From the NCBI GenBank assembly GCA_001769005.1, contig MENE01000170.1:1-13428 (forward strand): a stretch of DNA of 13,428 nt, written 5' to 3'. The translations under genes were made by a program, and so were the position numbers. Every line of letters starts with the position of its first letter. Position 1 is the stretch's first letter. Below, piece after piece: positions 1 to 6,203 of this stretch. Below the pieces are notes generated by a model that did no database searches, was not told the DNA's origin, and saw only the letters and a list, made by a program, of their open reading frames with translations. The stretch comes from Bacteroidetes bacterium GWA2_31_9b. Lineage in GTDB: Bacteria > Bacteroidota > Bacteroidia > Bacteroidales > UBA12077.

Positions 1-26
1 CGATGTAACCCTGATAAGATAAGTAC

Positions 27-110
27 TAACCCCAACCCCTTAAAAAGGGGCTATAACTTTTTCATTATTTAATATAAGTTATACCCCCTTGTCAAGGGGG
101 ATGGGGGTTG
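27..110. repeat. Long imperfect palindrome (REPIN-like), C/G-rich tips
   Basis: Two arms (27-59 and 76-110) are imperfect inverted copies of each other around a 16-base A+T-rich centre (60-75). Each arm contains its own smaller hairpin: CCCCTT-AAA-AAGGGG at 36-50, and CCCCCTTG-T-CAAGGGGG at 84-100. The innermost parts of the arms match exactly (TATAACTT / AAGTTATA). A pair of hairpin units in opposite orientation is the arrangement of a REPIN (paired REP sequences). No coding function is apparent. It could instead act as a transcription terminator or RNA-stability element for a gene to the left of the window. Confidence 0.7.
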
Positions 111-138
111 TAAAAACAGAATATTGTAAATCATAATA

Positions 139-162
139 AACCAACGGATTAACCCGTTGGTT
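139..162. repeat. Hairpin with 9-bp perfect stem
   Basis: AACCAACGG (139-147) pairs perfectly with CCGTTGGTT (154-162) around a 6-base loop. No clear T-run follows on either strand, so it is not a classical intrinsic terminator. Its core differs from the palindrome at 27-110, so it looks like a second short palindromic repeat type placed next to the first. Confidence 0.6.
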
Positions 163-332
163 CTGTATAATAAGATTTTGTACCAGTTATTAACAAAAGT
201 GTAAGTATTGAAAGTCAGCGACATAACATAGTGTTTATAAAACAAAATAGCAAGATTAAACATAAACAATTAAAAAGTTGGAAAATATTCCTATTTTTAG
301 CATAAAATTTAAAAAAAATAAAAAGATTTATT

Positions 333-1313
333 GTGAAACGAGTTATTCTGATTATACTATTATTCTTTAGTCTCCAAATTGTATTTGGTCAGGATTCCCA
401 GTTTTCACAATATTATGCTAGTCCATTATATTTAGCTCCTTCGTTTGCTGGTTCAACCGATGGGGACAGGTTTTCTTTAACTTACAGAAATCAATGGCCA
501 ACATTACCTAAAGCTTTTCAGGCATTTACATTTTCTTATGATCATTATTTCCCAAAATTTAAAAGTGGTTTAGGTTTATTGGTTTTACGCGATGTAGCAG
601 GATCGGGGTATCTTTCAACAACAAATTTTGGTATAATCTATTCATATAACATCAAATTTAAAAACAAATGGAGTGTTCGTCCGGGGCTTAATTTTATGTA
701 CACCCAACGAAATATTGATTTTGACAAACTGGTTTTTTATGATGATTTAATTACCGAAGATACTGATGGATCTGTAGAAGTTCCAATATTAGATAGTAAA
801 TCAGACATTGATGCATCTGTTTCCATTTTAGCTTATAATAAAGATATTTGGTTTGGTTTTACTATGGATCATTTGTTAATGCCAAACCGATCTTTAAGTG
901 GAAATGTGAGTAAAGATCCTTTTAAGTATACAATCTATGGTGGTACTAAATTCAAGATATTCGAAAAATATAATCTTTTAAGTGGTCAAAGTCTTTCTCC
1001 ATCGTTTTTGTTTAAAATTCAGGATGAATATAGTCAGCTTGACTTAGGGCTATATTGGTATCAAATGCCATTGGTTATTGGGATTTGGTATCGCGGAATA
1101 CCATTATTCAAAGAACTTAAAAGTAATGATGCATTGGCCTTTCTTATAGGTTTTAAAATGGATCAGATAAGTATTGGATATAGTTATGATTTAACTATTT
1201 CTCAATTAGTTGGATTTACAGGAGGTGCTCACGAAATATCGGTTAATTATCAATTTAATCAAGGAGTAACAGCACGAGAAAGACGAAAAGGACTGCCATG
1301 TCCTACGTTTTAA
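333..1313 (+). CDS. PorP/SprF-family type IX secretion outer-membrane protein
   Basis: A 326-residue member of the PorP/SprF family, outer-membrane beta-barrel proteins linked to the type IX secretion and gliding apparatus of Bacteroidota. Residues 1-19 form a signal peptide (MKR, then a hydrophobic run ending VFG, with cleavage before Gln20). The mature start has the family pattern: DSQFSQYYASPLYLAPSFAG, then the YRNQWP block at about 51-56. Alternating aromatic strands follow, and the C-terminus LPCPTF is a common family ending. Translation starts at GTG with a purine-rich AAAAAGA stretch just upstream; no in-frame ATG lies closer. Many genomes carry several paralogues, often beside large secreted adhesins; none is present here, so the substrate is unknown. 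The gene stands alone between repeat-filled intergenic regions. Confidence 0.9.
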   Translation: MKRVILIILLFFSLQIVFGQDSQFSQYYASPLYLAPSFAGSTDGDRFSLTYRNQWPTLPKAFQAFTFSYDHYFPKFKSGLGLLVLRDVAGSGYLSTTNFGIIYSYNIKFKNKWSVRPGLNFMYTQRNIDFDKLVFYDDLITEDTDGSVEVPILDSKSDIDASVSILAYNKDIWFGFTMDHLLMPNRSLSGNVSKDPFKYTIYGGTKFKIFEKYNLLSGQSLSPSFLFKIQDEYSQLDLGLYWYQMPLVIGIWYRGIPLFKELKSNDALAFLIGFKMDQISIGYSYDLTISQLVGFTGGAHEISVNYQFNQGVTARERRKGLPCPTF

Positions 1314-1320
1314 GAAAATA

Positions 1321-1351
1321 GGGTATAAGGGTAAGGGTATAAGGTATAAAG
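1321..1351. repeat. GGGTATAAGG short tandem repeat
   Basis: GGGTATAAGG occurs at 1321-1330 and again at 1335-1344, followed by an overlapping shorter copy GGTATAAAG ending at 1351. It starts eight bases after the stop of the PorP-family gene. The reverse complement of this motif (TATACCC units) recurs at 11121-11153 and 11298-11324, so this is a dispersed low-complexity repeat rather than a one-off. Confidence 0.7.
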
Positions 1352-1523
1352 TCAAAATCAAAATATCTATTTATTCAAATTTGTGAAACCGCCATATTTT
1401 AGTTAACAAAATCACATTAGAAATAAAATTTACAGCATGGGGCTTCATGTCTTCCAAACAGGCTATCATAGCTTTTAAAATAATTTTATTATGATTAAAA
1501 TTTTGAGCTCTTGCCTATGCAAG

Positions 1524-1580
1524 TTATACCAAGTCGCGTTCATAGAGATAAGATTGAATATGAACGCTTACTTGGGATAA
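1524..1580. repeat. Inverted repeat pair 1 (REPIN-like)
   Basis: The left arm 1524-1544 (core CCAAGTCGCGTTCATA) is matched by the inverted right arm 1559-1580 (core TATGAACGCTTACTTGG) around a 14-base centre. The match is near perfect apart from a one-base insertion and one or two substitutions. The arm sequence is related to the arms of the palindrome directly downstream, so both look like copies of the same roughly 21-base unit. Confidence 0.75.
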
Positions 1581-1660
1581 TGCCGATCGACTTTCAAAAT
1601 AATTTTAGGAGTATGCGAACTAAAATTATACATTTGAAAGCGAATCGGTATTAGTGCCCC
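1574..1660. repeat. Inverted repeat pair 2 (REPIN-like)
   Basis: The left arm 1578-1608 (starts TAATGCCGATCGACTTTC, ends TAATTTTAG) pairs with the right arm 1620-1653 (starts CTAAAATTATA, ends GCGAATCGGTATTA) around an 11-base centre, with a few mismatches and a three-base length difference. Weaker GGG/CCC pairing extends it to 1574-1660. The outer half of each arm resembles the unit in the palindrome at 1524-1580 (compare ATACCAAGTCGCGTTCATA with ATACCGATTCGCTTTCAAA). Confidence 0.75.
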
Positions 1661-1698
1661 TGTTTTCTGCAAATAAGGTTGGTGGTATTTTATCTTAC

Positions 1699-1734
1699 CA
1701 CTAAATCTCTAAGACACTAAATCTCACTAAGATT
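1699..1734. repeat. CACTAAATCTC tandem repeat
   Basis: CACTAAATCTC occurs at 1699-1709 and 1715-1725 (period 16), followed by a degenerate third unit CACTAAGATT at 1725-1734. Sequences of similar style occur at 7244-7273 and 11153-11188. Function unknown; no coding potential. Confidence 0.6.
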
Positions 1735-1776
1735 ATTTGCTAAGTAAACGACGTTAATTGTTAATTGTTAATAAAT

Positions 1777-1928
1777 AGCCCGTAGGGCTTAAATGTCAAT
1801 AAAAAGGTACAACTAAAGATAAATCATTGTCCGTAGGACATAAATTACTACATCTAAATCCTGTTTATTCCCTTCGGAAAAAATTATTCATAGCTAATTT
1901 TTTATTGTTATTATTCTCCTACGGAGAA
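1777..1928. repeat. Cluster of four CCGTAGG-type mini-hairpins
   Basis: Two hairpins have the forward core CCGTAGG: AGCCC-GTA-GGGCT at 1777-1789 and TGTCC-GTA-GGACA at 1828-1840. Two have the opposite orientation: TTCC-CTTC-GGAA at 1868-1879, with core CCTTCGG, and TTCTCC-TAC-GGAGAA at 1914-1928, with core CCTACGG, the exact reverse complement of the forward core. Stems differ in sequence but keep pairing, meaning compensatory changes around a fixed core. Two forward plus two inverted units is the architecture expected of REP/REPIN elements. Confidence 0.75.
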
Positions 1929-2061
1929 AAGGAGTAAATTTAATTTTAGTAAAATGGAGTATAAGAAAAATACAAATCATATTATAAAAAATACGGATTA
2001 AACTTTAATAAATTAAATTGCTTCATTATCTTTAATCATTAAAAATTCAAAAAAAGTATCC

Positions 2062-4101
2062 ATGAAAAACTTTCGAATTCTAACCTTTTTCTCTTTGTTA
2101 TTATTTCTATCGATAACATTAAAAGCACAAACAGATAGTTTAAATGTTAAAAACCTGACACGGTCTGAAGTTTTAAAACTGGATTACAACCAACTTTTAG
2201 CTTTACCATTCGAAGACTTACTATTTATTGCAAATAAGCTAGGAGTTACAATTGATGAATTATTAAACATGAGCATGACCGTTGGTTCTAAAACAAGTTT
2301 AACCCCTCGCGAAACTCCAGGAATAGTTAGTATTATAACATCGGATGAAATAAGAACCAGTGGATCCAGAGATTTGATAGATATATTACAAACTGTCCCG
2401 GGATTAAATTTTGGCTATGATATAGATGGAGTGATTGGGCTTATTTCCAGAGGGAACTGGGCAAACGAAGGTAAGATACTTGTTTTGCTTGATGGTCAGG
2501 AAACAAATGAAGGAATGTATACTACATCTCAATTTGGAAATCATTTCCCGGTTGATCAGATTGAAAGAATTGAAATAATTCGGGGTCCAGGTTCTTCTTT
2601 ATATGGTGGATATGCCGAATTGGGTGTTATAAATATTATTACAAAATCAGCATATACAATCGATGGAGTTGAAATATATGGAACTGCTGGTGCATTCTCC
2701 GACATGTTAAGTAGAAAATCTGCAGGTATAAATATCGGAAAATCGGTTAATGATTTTGCTGTTGATTTTAAAACATTTTATGGCACTGGAACTCGTACAA
2801 ATATTGAATTTACCGATTTTTGGGATGACACATACAGTCCCAAAGACAACCATTTCGATTACCAAACAGTTAATATGAACCTTGGTGTATCATATAAAGA
2901 TCTGGAAGCCCGGTTTATTTTTGATGATTTTATTCCAAATGCAACCGGATATGAAGAAGCTGAACGTAACCGATTTCATAGTTTGTACGGACAAATAAAA
3001 TACACTATTGATATAAGTGATAAATTTAAAATACTGCCCTCTGTAAGTTATAAAAATCAAATTCCATTTTGGTTTGCAACTGATGACTGGTATTATAAAA
3101 AATCGTATTCCAAAATAAATGGTGCTATAGATTTAATTTATCAACCTACAGAAAAATTTGATATAATTGGAGGGGTTAATCATAAATACGAGTATGCCGA
3201 AGATCTTGATTCCGACCCTGACGTAACTTTCTATAATGGCAAAAAAGAAATATCATATAACACCAGTTCAGTTTATTTTCAAGGTACATATAAAACAAAA
3301 CTTGTGAATATATTTTTGGGAGCACGTTTCGATAATCATTCTGAAGTAGGAAGTAATTTTTCGCCTCGAATAGGACTTACTAAAGTGTACTCTAATTTTC
3401 ATTATAAATTATTGTATAGCAATGCTTTCAGAACGCCATCATTCGAAAACATTAATCTTAATCAGGACATTAAATCTGAAAAAACAAATGTCCTTGAGCT
3501 TGAATTGGGCTACAAATTGAATGATAATATGTTTATTACTTCAAATTTATTTTACATAGTAATTAACGATCCAATTGTGTATAGATGGGATAGTGAATCG
3601 GACGAAGAGTTCTACGAAAATTATGATAAAACAGGAACGCAAGGAGCAGAGATACAGTATATTGCAAAATATACGAAATGGTCACTCGATTTAAGCTATT
3701 CATATTATTCAGCAAAAAATTTAAATATGGTAATTCCATATTCAGTAGATGTAGATAATAATATTTTAAAAGGAAGTCCACAGAACAAATTGACTTTAAA
3801 AGGATTCTATAACATAACTCAGAATATTTCTATTGCACCATCATTTGTTTATTTTGGTAAACGATATGGATTTATTGAAAATAATTTAGAGCAAACATAT
3901 ACCGACCCTTCGCTTCAGATAAATGCTTTTCTATTATTTAAAAATCTGGGATTTAAAAATTTCGATTTAGGAATTGGTGTATACAATATTCTAAATAATG
4001 ACTTCAGATACATTCAGCCTTATGGTGATTATGATATTGCTGAAGCTCCATATCCTGCAGGAGCAAGAGAGTTTACTATTAAGCTGAATTATAAATTCTA
4101 A
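2062..4101 (+). CDS. TonB-dependent outer-membrane receptor
   Basis: A 679-residue outer-membrane transporter driven by TonB. Residues 1-22 are a signal peptide (LFLSITLKA, cleavage before Gln23). Residues 24-80 are a short linker with the pattern DELLNMSMTVGSKTSLTPRETP. The plug domain is at about 82-197, with the hallmark RGPGSSLYGG (174-183) and GVINIITK (188-195). The rest is a 22-strand-type barrel ending FTIKLNYKF, with the terminal Phe typical of outer-membrane insertion. It has no carboxypeptidase-like N-terminal domain and no SusD partner nearby, so a SusCD glycan system is unlikely; a siderophore, cobalamin or metal-complex ligand is more likely but cannot be named. It stands alone, with its own terminator at 4117-4165. 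Confidence 0.9.
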   Translation: MKNFRILTFFSLLLFLSITLKAQTDSLNVKNLTRSEVLKLDYNQLLALPFEDLLFIANKLGVTIDELLNMSMTVGSKTSLTPRETPGIVSIITSDEIRTSGSRDLIDILQTVPGLNFGYDIDGVIGLISRGNWANEGKILVLLDGQETNEGMYTTSQFGNHFPVDQIERIEIIRGPGSSLYGGYAELGVINIITKSAYTIDGVEIYGTAGAFSDMLSRKSAGINIGKSVNDFAVDFKTFYGTGTRTNIEFTDFWDDTYSPKDNHFDYQTVNMNLGVSYKDLEARFIFDDFIPNATGYEEAERNRFHSLYGQIKYTIDISDKFKILPSVSYKNQIPFWFATDDWYYKKSYSKINGAIDLIYQPTEKFDIIGGVNHKYEYAEDLDSDPDVTFYNGKKEISYNTSSVYFQGTYKTKLVNIFLGARFDNHSEVGSNFSPRIGLTKVYSNFHYKLLYSNAFRTPSFENINLNQDIKSEKTNVLELELGYKLNDNMFITSNLFYIVINDPIVYRWDSESDEEFYENYDKTGTQGAEIQYIAKYTKWSLDLSYSYYSAKNLNMVIPYSVDVDNNILKGSPQNKLTLKGFYNITQNISIAPSFVYFGKRYGFIENNLEQTYTDPSLQINAFLLFKNLGFKNFDLGIGVYNILNNDFRYIQPYGDYDIAEAPYPAGAREFTIKLNYKF

Positions 4102-4116
4102 TATTTCTTAAAACTC

Positions 4117-4165
4117 AAAAGATCACTTTCTATCGTCTCCAGGACATAGAAATGTGATCTTTTTT
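4117..4165 (+). terminator. Strong, probably bidirectional terminator
   Basis: AAAAGATCACTTTCTAT (4117-4133) pairs with 4146-4163 across a 12-base loop; the stem has 17 base pairs with a single bulged T at 4153. TTTTTT follows on the + strand, and a TTTT tract lies on the other side. It sits between the convergent TonB receptor and nitroreductase and can end both transcripts. Confidence 0.88.
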
Positions 4166-4176
4166 ATAAATTATTT

Positions 4177-4749
4177 CTACTTATTATTTACAATTAATTC
4201 TTCAATAGTTCTTTTTGGAACGTGATGAGTTTGGTTTTCGTCTCGATAATATTTTATATCATCATTTTTTACTTCTTCTATTACAACTCCTTCCTTTGGT
4301 TTTCCTAATGCAATAACAAGCAAAATTTCAAGTGATTCATCAAGATTTAATAACTCCTGAAGCTTCTTTTTGTTAATACTTGCAAAAATACAACCGCCCA
4401 GTCCTTGCTCTACAGCTCCCAAAAGCATACTTTGCGAAACTATACCATGATCACACATAAAATTGGTTGTTAAATTGGTATCGCCCATAATAACGATATA
4501 TGCAGAAGGTTTTTCTCCTTCTTCTGGCCCATTCCAGTCTTTTAAATAAGCTGCCCACGAAAGTGTCGAAAATATTTTTTCGTTTGTAATAGAATCACTC
4601 GATAAAAAATATTTTAATGGCTGAAGATTTCTTCCCGATGGTGATAACCGGGCTAAGTTTATCAGTTCTTTTAAAAAGCTGAATTGGATTTCATGCTCTT
4701 GGTAAAACCTTCTGTAACTGCGATTTTTTAAAACTAAATCTTTTATCAT
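4177..4749 (-). CDS. Nitroreductase-family FMN flavoprotein
   Basis: A 190-residue protein of the nitroreductase superfamily: homodimeric FMN enzymes that reduce nitro compounds, quinones or related acceptors with NAD(P)H. Visible family features are the N-terminal phosphate-binding RSYRR (10-14), the SPSGRNLQP block (36-44) that contacts the flavin, the DHGIVSQSMLLGAVEQGLGGC helix-loop (100-120), and a closing basic segment HVPKRTIEEL. Length is normal for the short single-domain members. It is the last of four minus-strand genes, after rubrerythrin, but 120 bases of palindromes lie between, so it may be transcribed separately. The physiological substrate cannot be read from the sequence. 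Confidence 0.88.
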   Translation of the reverse strand: MIKDLVLKNRSYRRFYQEHEIQFSFLKELINLARLSPSGRNLQPLKYFLSSDSITNEKIFSTLSWAAYLKDWNGPEEGEKPSAYIVIMGDTNLTTNFMCDHGIVSQSMLLGAVEQGLGGCIFASINKKKLQELLNLDESLEILLVIALGKPKEGVVIEEVKNDDIKYYRDENQTHHVPKRTIEELIVNNK

Positions 4750-4767
4750 AATAAATCGTCAATTCAA

Positions 4768-4783
4768 ATGGACTAAAGTCCAT
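4768..4783. repeat. Palindrome ATGGACT-AA-AGTCCAT
   Basis: A 7-bp perfect stem with a two-base centre, 19 bases upstream of the nitroreductase start on the minus strand. It is the first of three related palindromes whose centres read CTAAAG, CTTAAG and CTTTAG. Confidence 0.7.
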
Positions 4784-4800
4784 AATAAATTTTAACTTAC

Positions 4801-4826
4801 TAACCCCAGGCTTAAGCCTGGGGTTA
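4801..4826. repeat. Perfect 26-bp palindrome
   Basis: Positions 4801-4826 are exactly self-complementary, with half-site TAACCCCAGGCTT and centre CTTAAG (an AflII recognition site). With no loop it would form a cruciform in DNA or a long hairpin in RNA. It lies between rubrerythrin and nitroreductase, and no T-tract follows on either strand, so a simple terminator role is doubtful. Confidence 0.8.
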
Positions 4827-4844
4827 AATGAAATTCACAAATTA

Positions 4845-4856
4845 GGGCTTTAGCCC
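4845..4856. repeat. Palindrome GGGCT-TT-AGCCC
   Basis: A 5-bp perfect stem with a two-base centre, 14 bases downstream of the rubrerythrin stop. It is the third member of the palindrome set at 4768-4856. Confidence 0.65.
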
Positions 4857-4869
4857 ATTAATTTTATTT

Positions 4870-5445
4870 CTAATAATTTGTTTGTTCAAGCTCAAAATAC
4901 GCTTTTGGGTGACCACAAGCAGGGCAATTTTCTAATGCTTTTTTACCTTCGTGAACATATCCGCATTTACGACAAACCCAATGTTCTTTTTCATCACTTT
5001 CGAATACCTTTCCTTCTTCAATATTCTTAAGTAGTTTTAAATATTTTTTTTCGTGTTCTGCTTCTACTTTTGCAATCAGTTTAAATGCAGTAGCAATTTG
5101 TTTAAAACCCTCTTCTTCGGCAATCTTTGCAAACTCAGGATAAAGTTCTGTCCATTCTTCGTTTTCACCGGCAGCAGCAGCTTTTAAATTTTCATGTGTT
5201 GTAGCAATTACGCCGGCAGGATAAGATGCAGTTATTTCAACTACACCACCTTCTAGAAATTTGAAAAATATTTTTGCGTGAGTTTGTTCTTGCAAAGCTG
5301 TTTCCATAAAAAATTCAGCTATTTGTTCAAAACCATCTTTTTTAGCTTGTTTTGCAAAAAATTCATATCTGTTTTTTGCTTGCGATTCACCTGCAAATGC
5401 TTTTAATAAATTTTTTTCTGTGCGAGTACCTTTTATTGAGCCCAT
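4870..5445 (-). CDS. rbr: Rubrerythrin (peroxide reductase)
   Basis: A 191-residue cytoplasmic rubrerythrin that reduces hydrogen peroxide to water, typical of anaerobes. The N-terminal four-helix ferritin-like domain (about 1-145) carries a complete di-iron ligand set: Glu20, Glu53, His56, Glu94, Glu97, Glu128 and His131. The C-terminal rubredoxin domain (about 153-191) binds one iron through Cys158, Cys161 (CRKC) and Cys174, Cys177 (CPAC). Length and ligand spacing match the classical enzyme almost position for position. It begins 35 bases after the Fe-type superoxide dismutase on the same strand, so the two are probably co-transcribed: the dismutase makes peroxide and rubrerythrin removes it. 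No separate promoter is visible in the short gap. Confidence 0.97.
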   Translation of the reverse strand: MGSIKGTRTEKNLLKAFAGESQAKNRYEFFAKQAKKDGFEQIAEFFMETALQEQTHAKIFFKFLEGGVVEITASYPAGVIATTHENLKAAAAGENEEWTELYPEFAKIAEEEGFKQIATAFKLIAKVEAEHEKKYLKLLKNIEEGKVFESDEKEHWVCRKCGYVHEGKKALENCPACGHPKAYFELEQTNY

Positions 5446-5480
5446 AAATTGTTTTAATTATTATTTTTTTGAGTTGATTT

Positions 5481-6059
5481 TTAATAACGTGCAGCAATTA
5501 TATTCCAATCGATTAGTTTCCAGAAACTTTCAATGTAATCAGGTCGCCGGTTTTGATAATCAATATAATAAGCATGTTCCCAAACATCACAGGTTAAAAT
5601 TGGTTTTAATCCATCGCGTAAAGGATTAGCTGCATTCGATGTTTGAATAATTTCAAGTGCACCATTTGGTTTCTTAACAAGCCATGTCCATCCTGAGCCA
5701 AACAAAGATTTTGCTGCAGTAGAAAATTTATCTTTAAAAATATCGAGTGAGCCGTAATCTCTGTAGATTGCATCTGAAAAGGCACCATTTTTAAGCAAAT
5801 CAAATTTATCTTTTCCAAATTGTTCAAAATAAAATGTATGATTCCAAACCTGGGCTCCATTATTAAAAATTCCACCTTCAGATTCTTTTATTATGGTTTC
5901 AAGATCAGCTTTTTCGAATATTGTTCCTTTAATAAGGTTGTTCAGGTTATTTACATAAGCTGCATGGTGCTTATCGTGATGAAATTCCAATGTGCGTTTA
6001 CTTATCATTGGTTCTAATGCATCGTAAGCATAAGGTAGTTTAGGTAATTCGAATATCAT
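5481..6059 (-). CDS. sodB: Superoxide dismutase, Fe-type
   Basis: A 192-residue cytoplasmic Fe/Mn-family superoxide dismutase that converts superoxide to oxygen and peroxide. Metal ligands are His27 (in LEFHHDKHH), His74 (in QVWNHTF), Asp158 and His162 (in DVWEHAYY). Gln70, four residues before His74 in NNGAQVWNH, is the second-sphere glutamine position of iron enzymes, and the loop SNAANPL (141-147) has Ala where Mn enzymes have Gln. I therefore infer iron preference, though some family members accept either metal. A -7 promoter-like element lies just upstream at 6097-6104, and rubrerythrin follows 35 bases downstream. Confidence 0.95.
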   Translation of the reverse strand: MIFELPKLPYAYDALEPMISKRTLEFHHDKHHAAYVNNLNNLIKGTIFEKADLETIIKESEGGIFNNGAQVWNHTFYFEQFGKDKFDLLKNGAFSDAIYRDYGSLDIFKDKFSTAAKSLFGSGWTWLVKKPNGALEIIQTSNAANPLRDGLKPILTCDVWEHAYYIDYQNRRPDYIESFWKLIDWNIIAARY

Positions 6060-6096
6060 ATTGCTCTTTTTAAAGTTTAGTCTATTTTCTTAAAAA

Positions 6097-6104
6097 CAAA
6101 TTTA
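6097..6104 (-). promoter_or_regulatory. -7 promoter element for sodB-rbr
   Basis: On the minus strand this reads TAAATTTG, a perfect match to the Bacteroidota -7 consensus TAnnTTTG, about 38 bases before the start codon. I see no TTTG at the expected -33 spacing, so this is a partial match. Confidence 0.5.
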
Positions 6105-6140
6105 TAAAATATAAGTTAGTAAGAGTAATTTTCTACAATA

Positions 6141-6172
6141 AAAGAAATAGCCGGAGAAAATTCCCCGGCTAT
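6141..6172 (-). terminator. Terminator after the Mn-type superoxide dismutase
   Basis: ATAGCCGG (6147-6154) pairs with CCGGCTAT (6165-6172); three further pairs (GAA/TTC) follow after one mismatch. On the minus strand the stem is followed by TTTCTTTT, an imperfect U-tract. It lies 31 bases past the stop of the gene at 6204-6800 and separates it from the Fe-type gene. Confidence 0.75.
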
Positions 6173-6203
6173 ATCAATACCTAAAAAACAACTAAAAAAA
6201 CAA

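Larger units (their letters stand above)
1..332. other. Non-coding stretch upstream of the PorP-family gene
   Basis: This stretch has no credible gene on either strand; the 66-codon open frame at 69-269 (-) runs through the palindromes and has no recognisable protein features. It holds the palindrome at 27-110, the hairpin at 139-162, and then about 170 bases of plain A+T-rich DNA before the GTG start at 333. The nearest promoter-like sequence is TATTTTTA at 292-299, one base off the Bacteroidota -7 consensus TAnnTTTG and without a correctly spaced -33 TTTG, so the promoter is unresolved. Confidence 0.6.
1314..2061. other. 748-base non-coding repeat patchwork
   Basis: Neither strand has a gene-like open frame. 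In order it contains the GGGTATAAGG tandem repeat (1321-1351), plain A+T-rich DNA, two adjacent long palindromes (1524-1660), a 16-base-period tandem repeat (1699-1734), four CCGTAGG/CCTACGG-type mini-hairpins (1777-1928), and about 130 bases of A+T-rich leader before the TonB receptor start. No transposase remnant was found. The leader has TATCTTTA at 2027-2034, one base off the -7 consensus but without a -33 partner. Confidence 0.65.

Noticed and set aside
69..269. 66-codon open frame on the minus strand
   Set aside because: It runs through the palindromes at 27-110 and 139-162, with a composition like A+T-rich non-coding DNA and no recognisable motif.
1777..1928. CRISPR-like array
   Set aside because: The conserved core is only seven bases, occurs in both orientations and has irregular spacing; no cas genes are present.
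1314..2061. Remnant of an insertion sequence
   Set aside because: There are inverted repeats, but no transposase fragment in any frame and no target-site duplication that I can identify.
2062..4101. SusC-type glycan importer
   Set aside because: It is too short, lacks the N-terminal carboxypeptidase-like domain, and has no SusD gene beside it.
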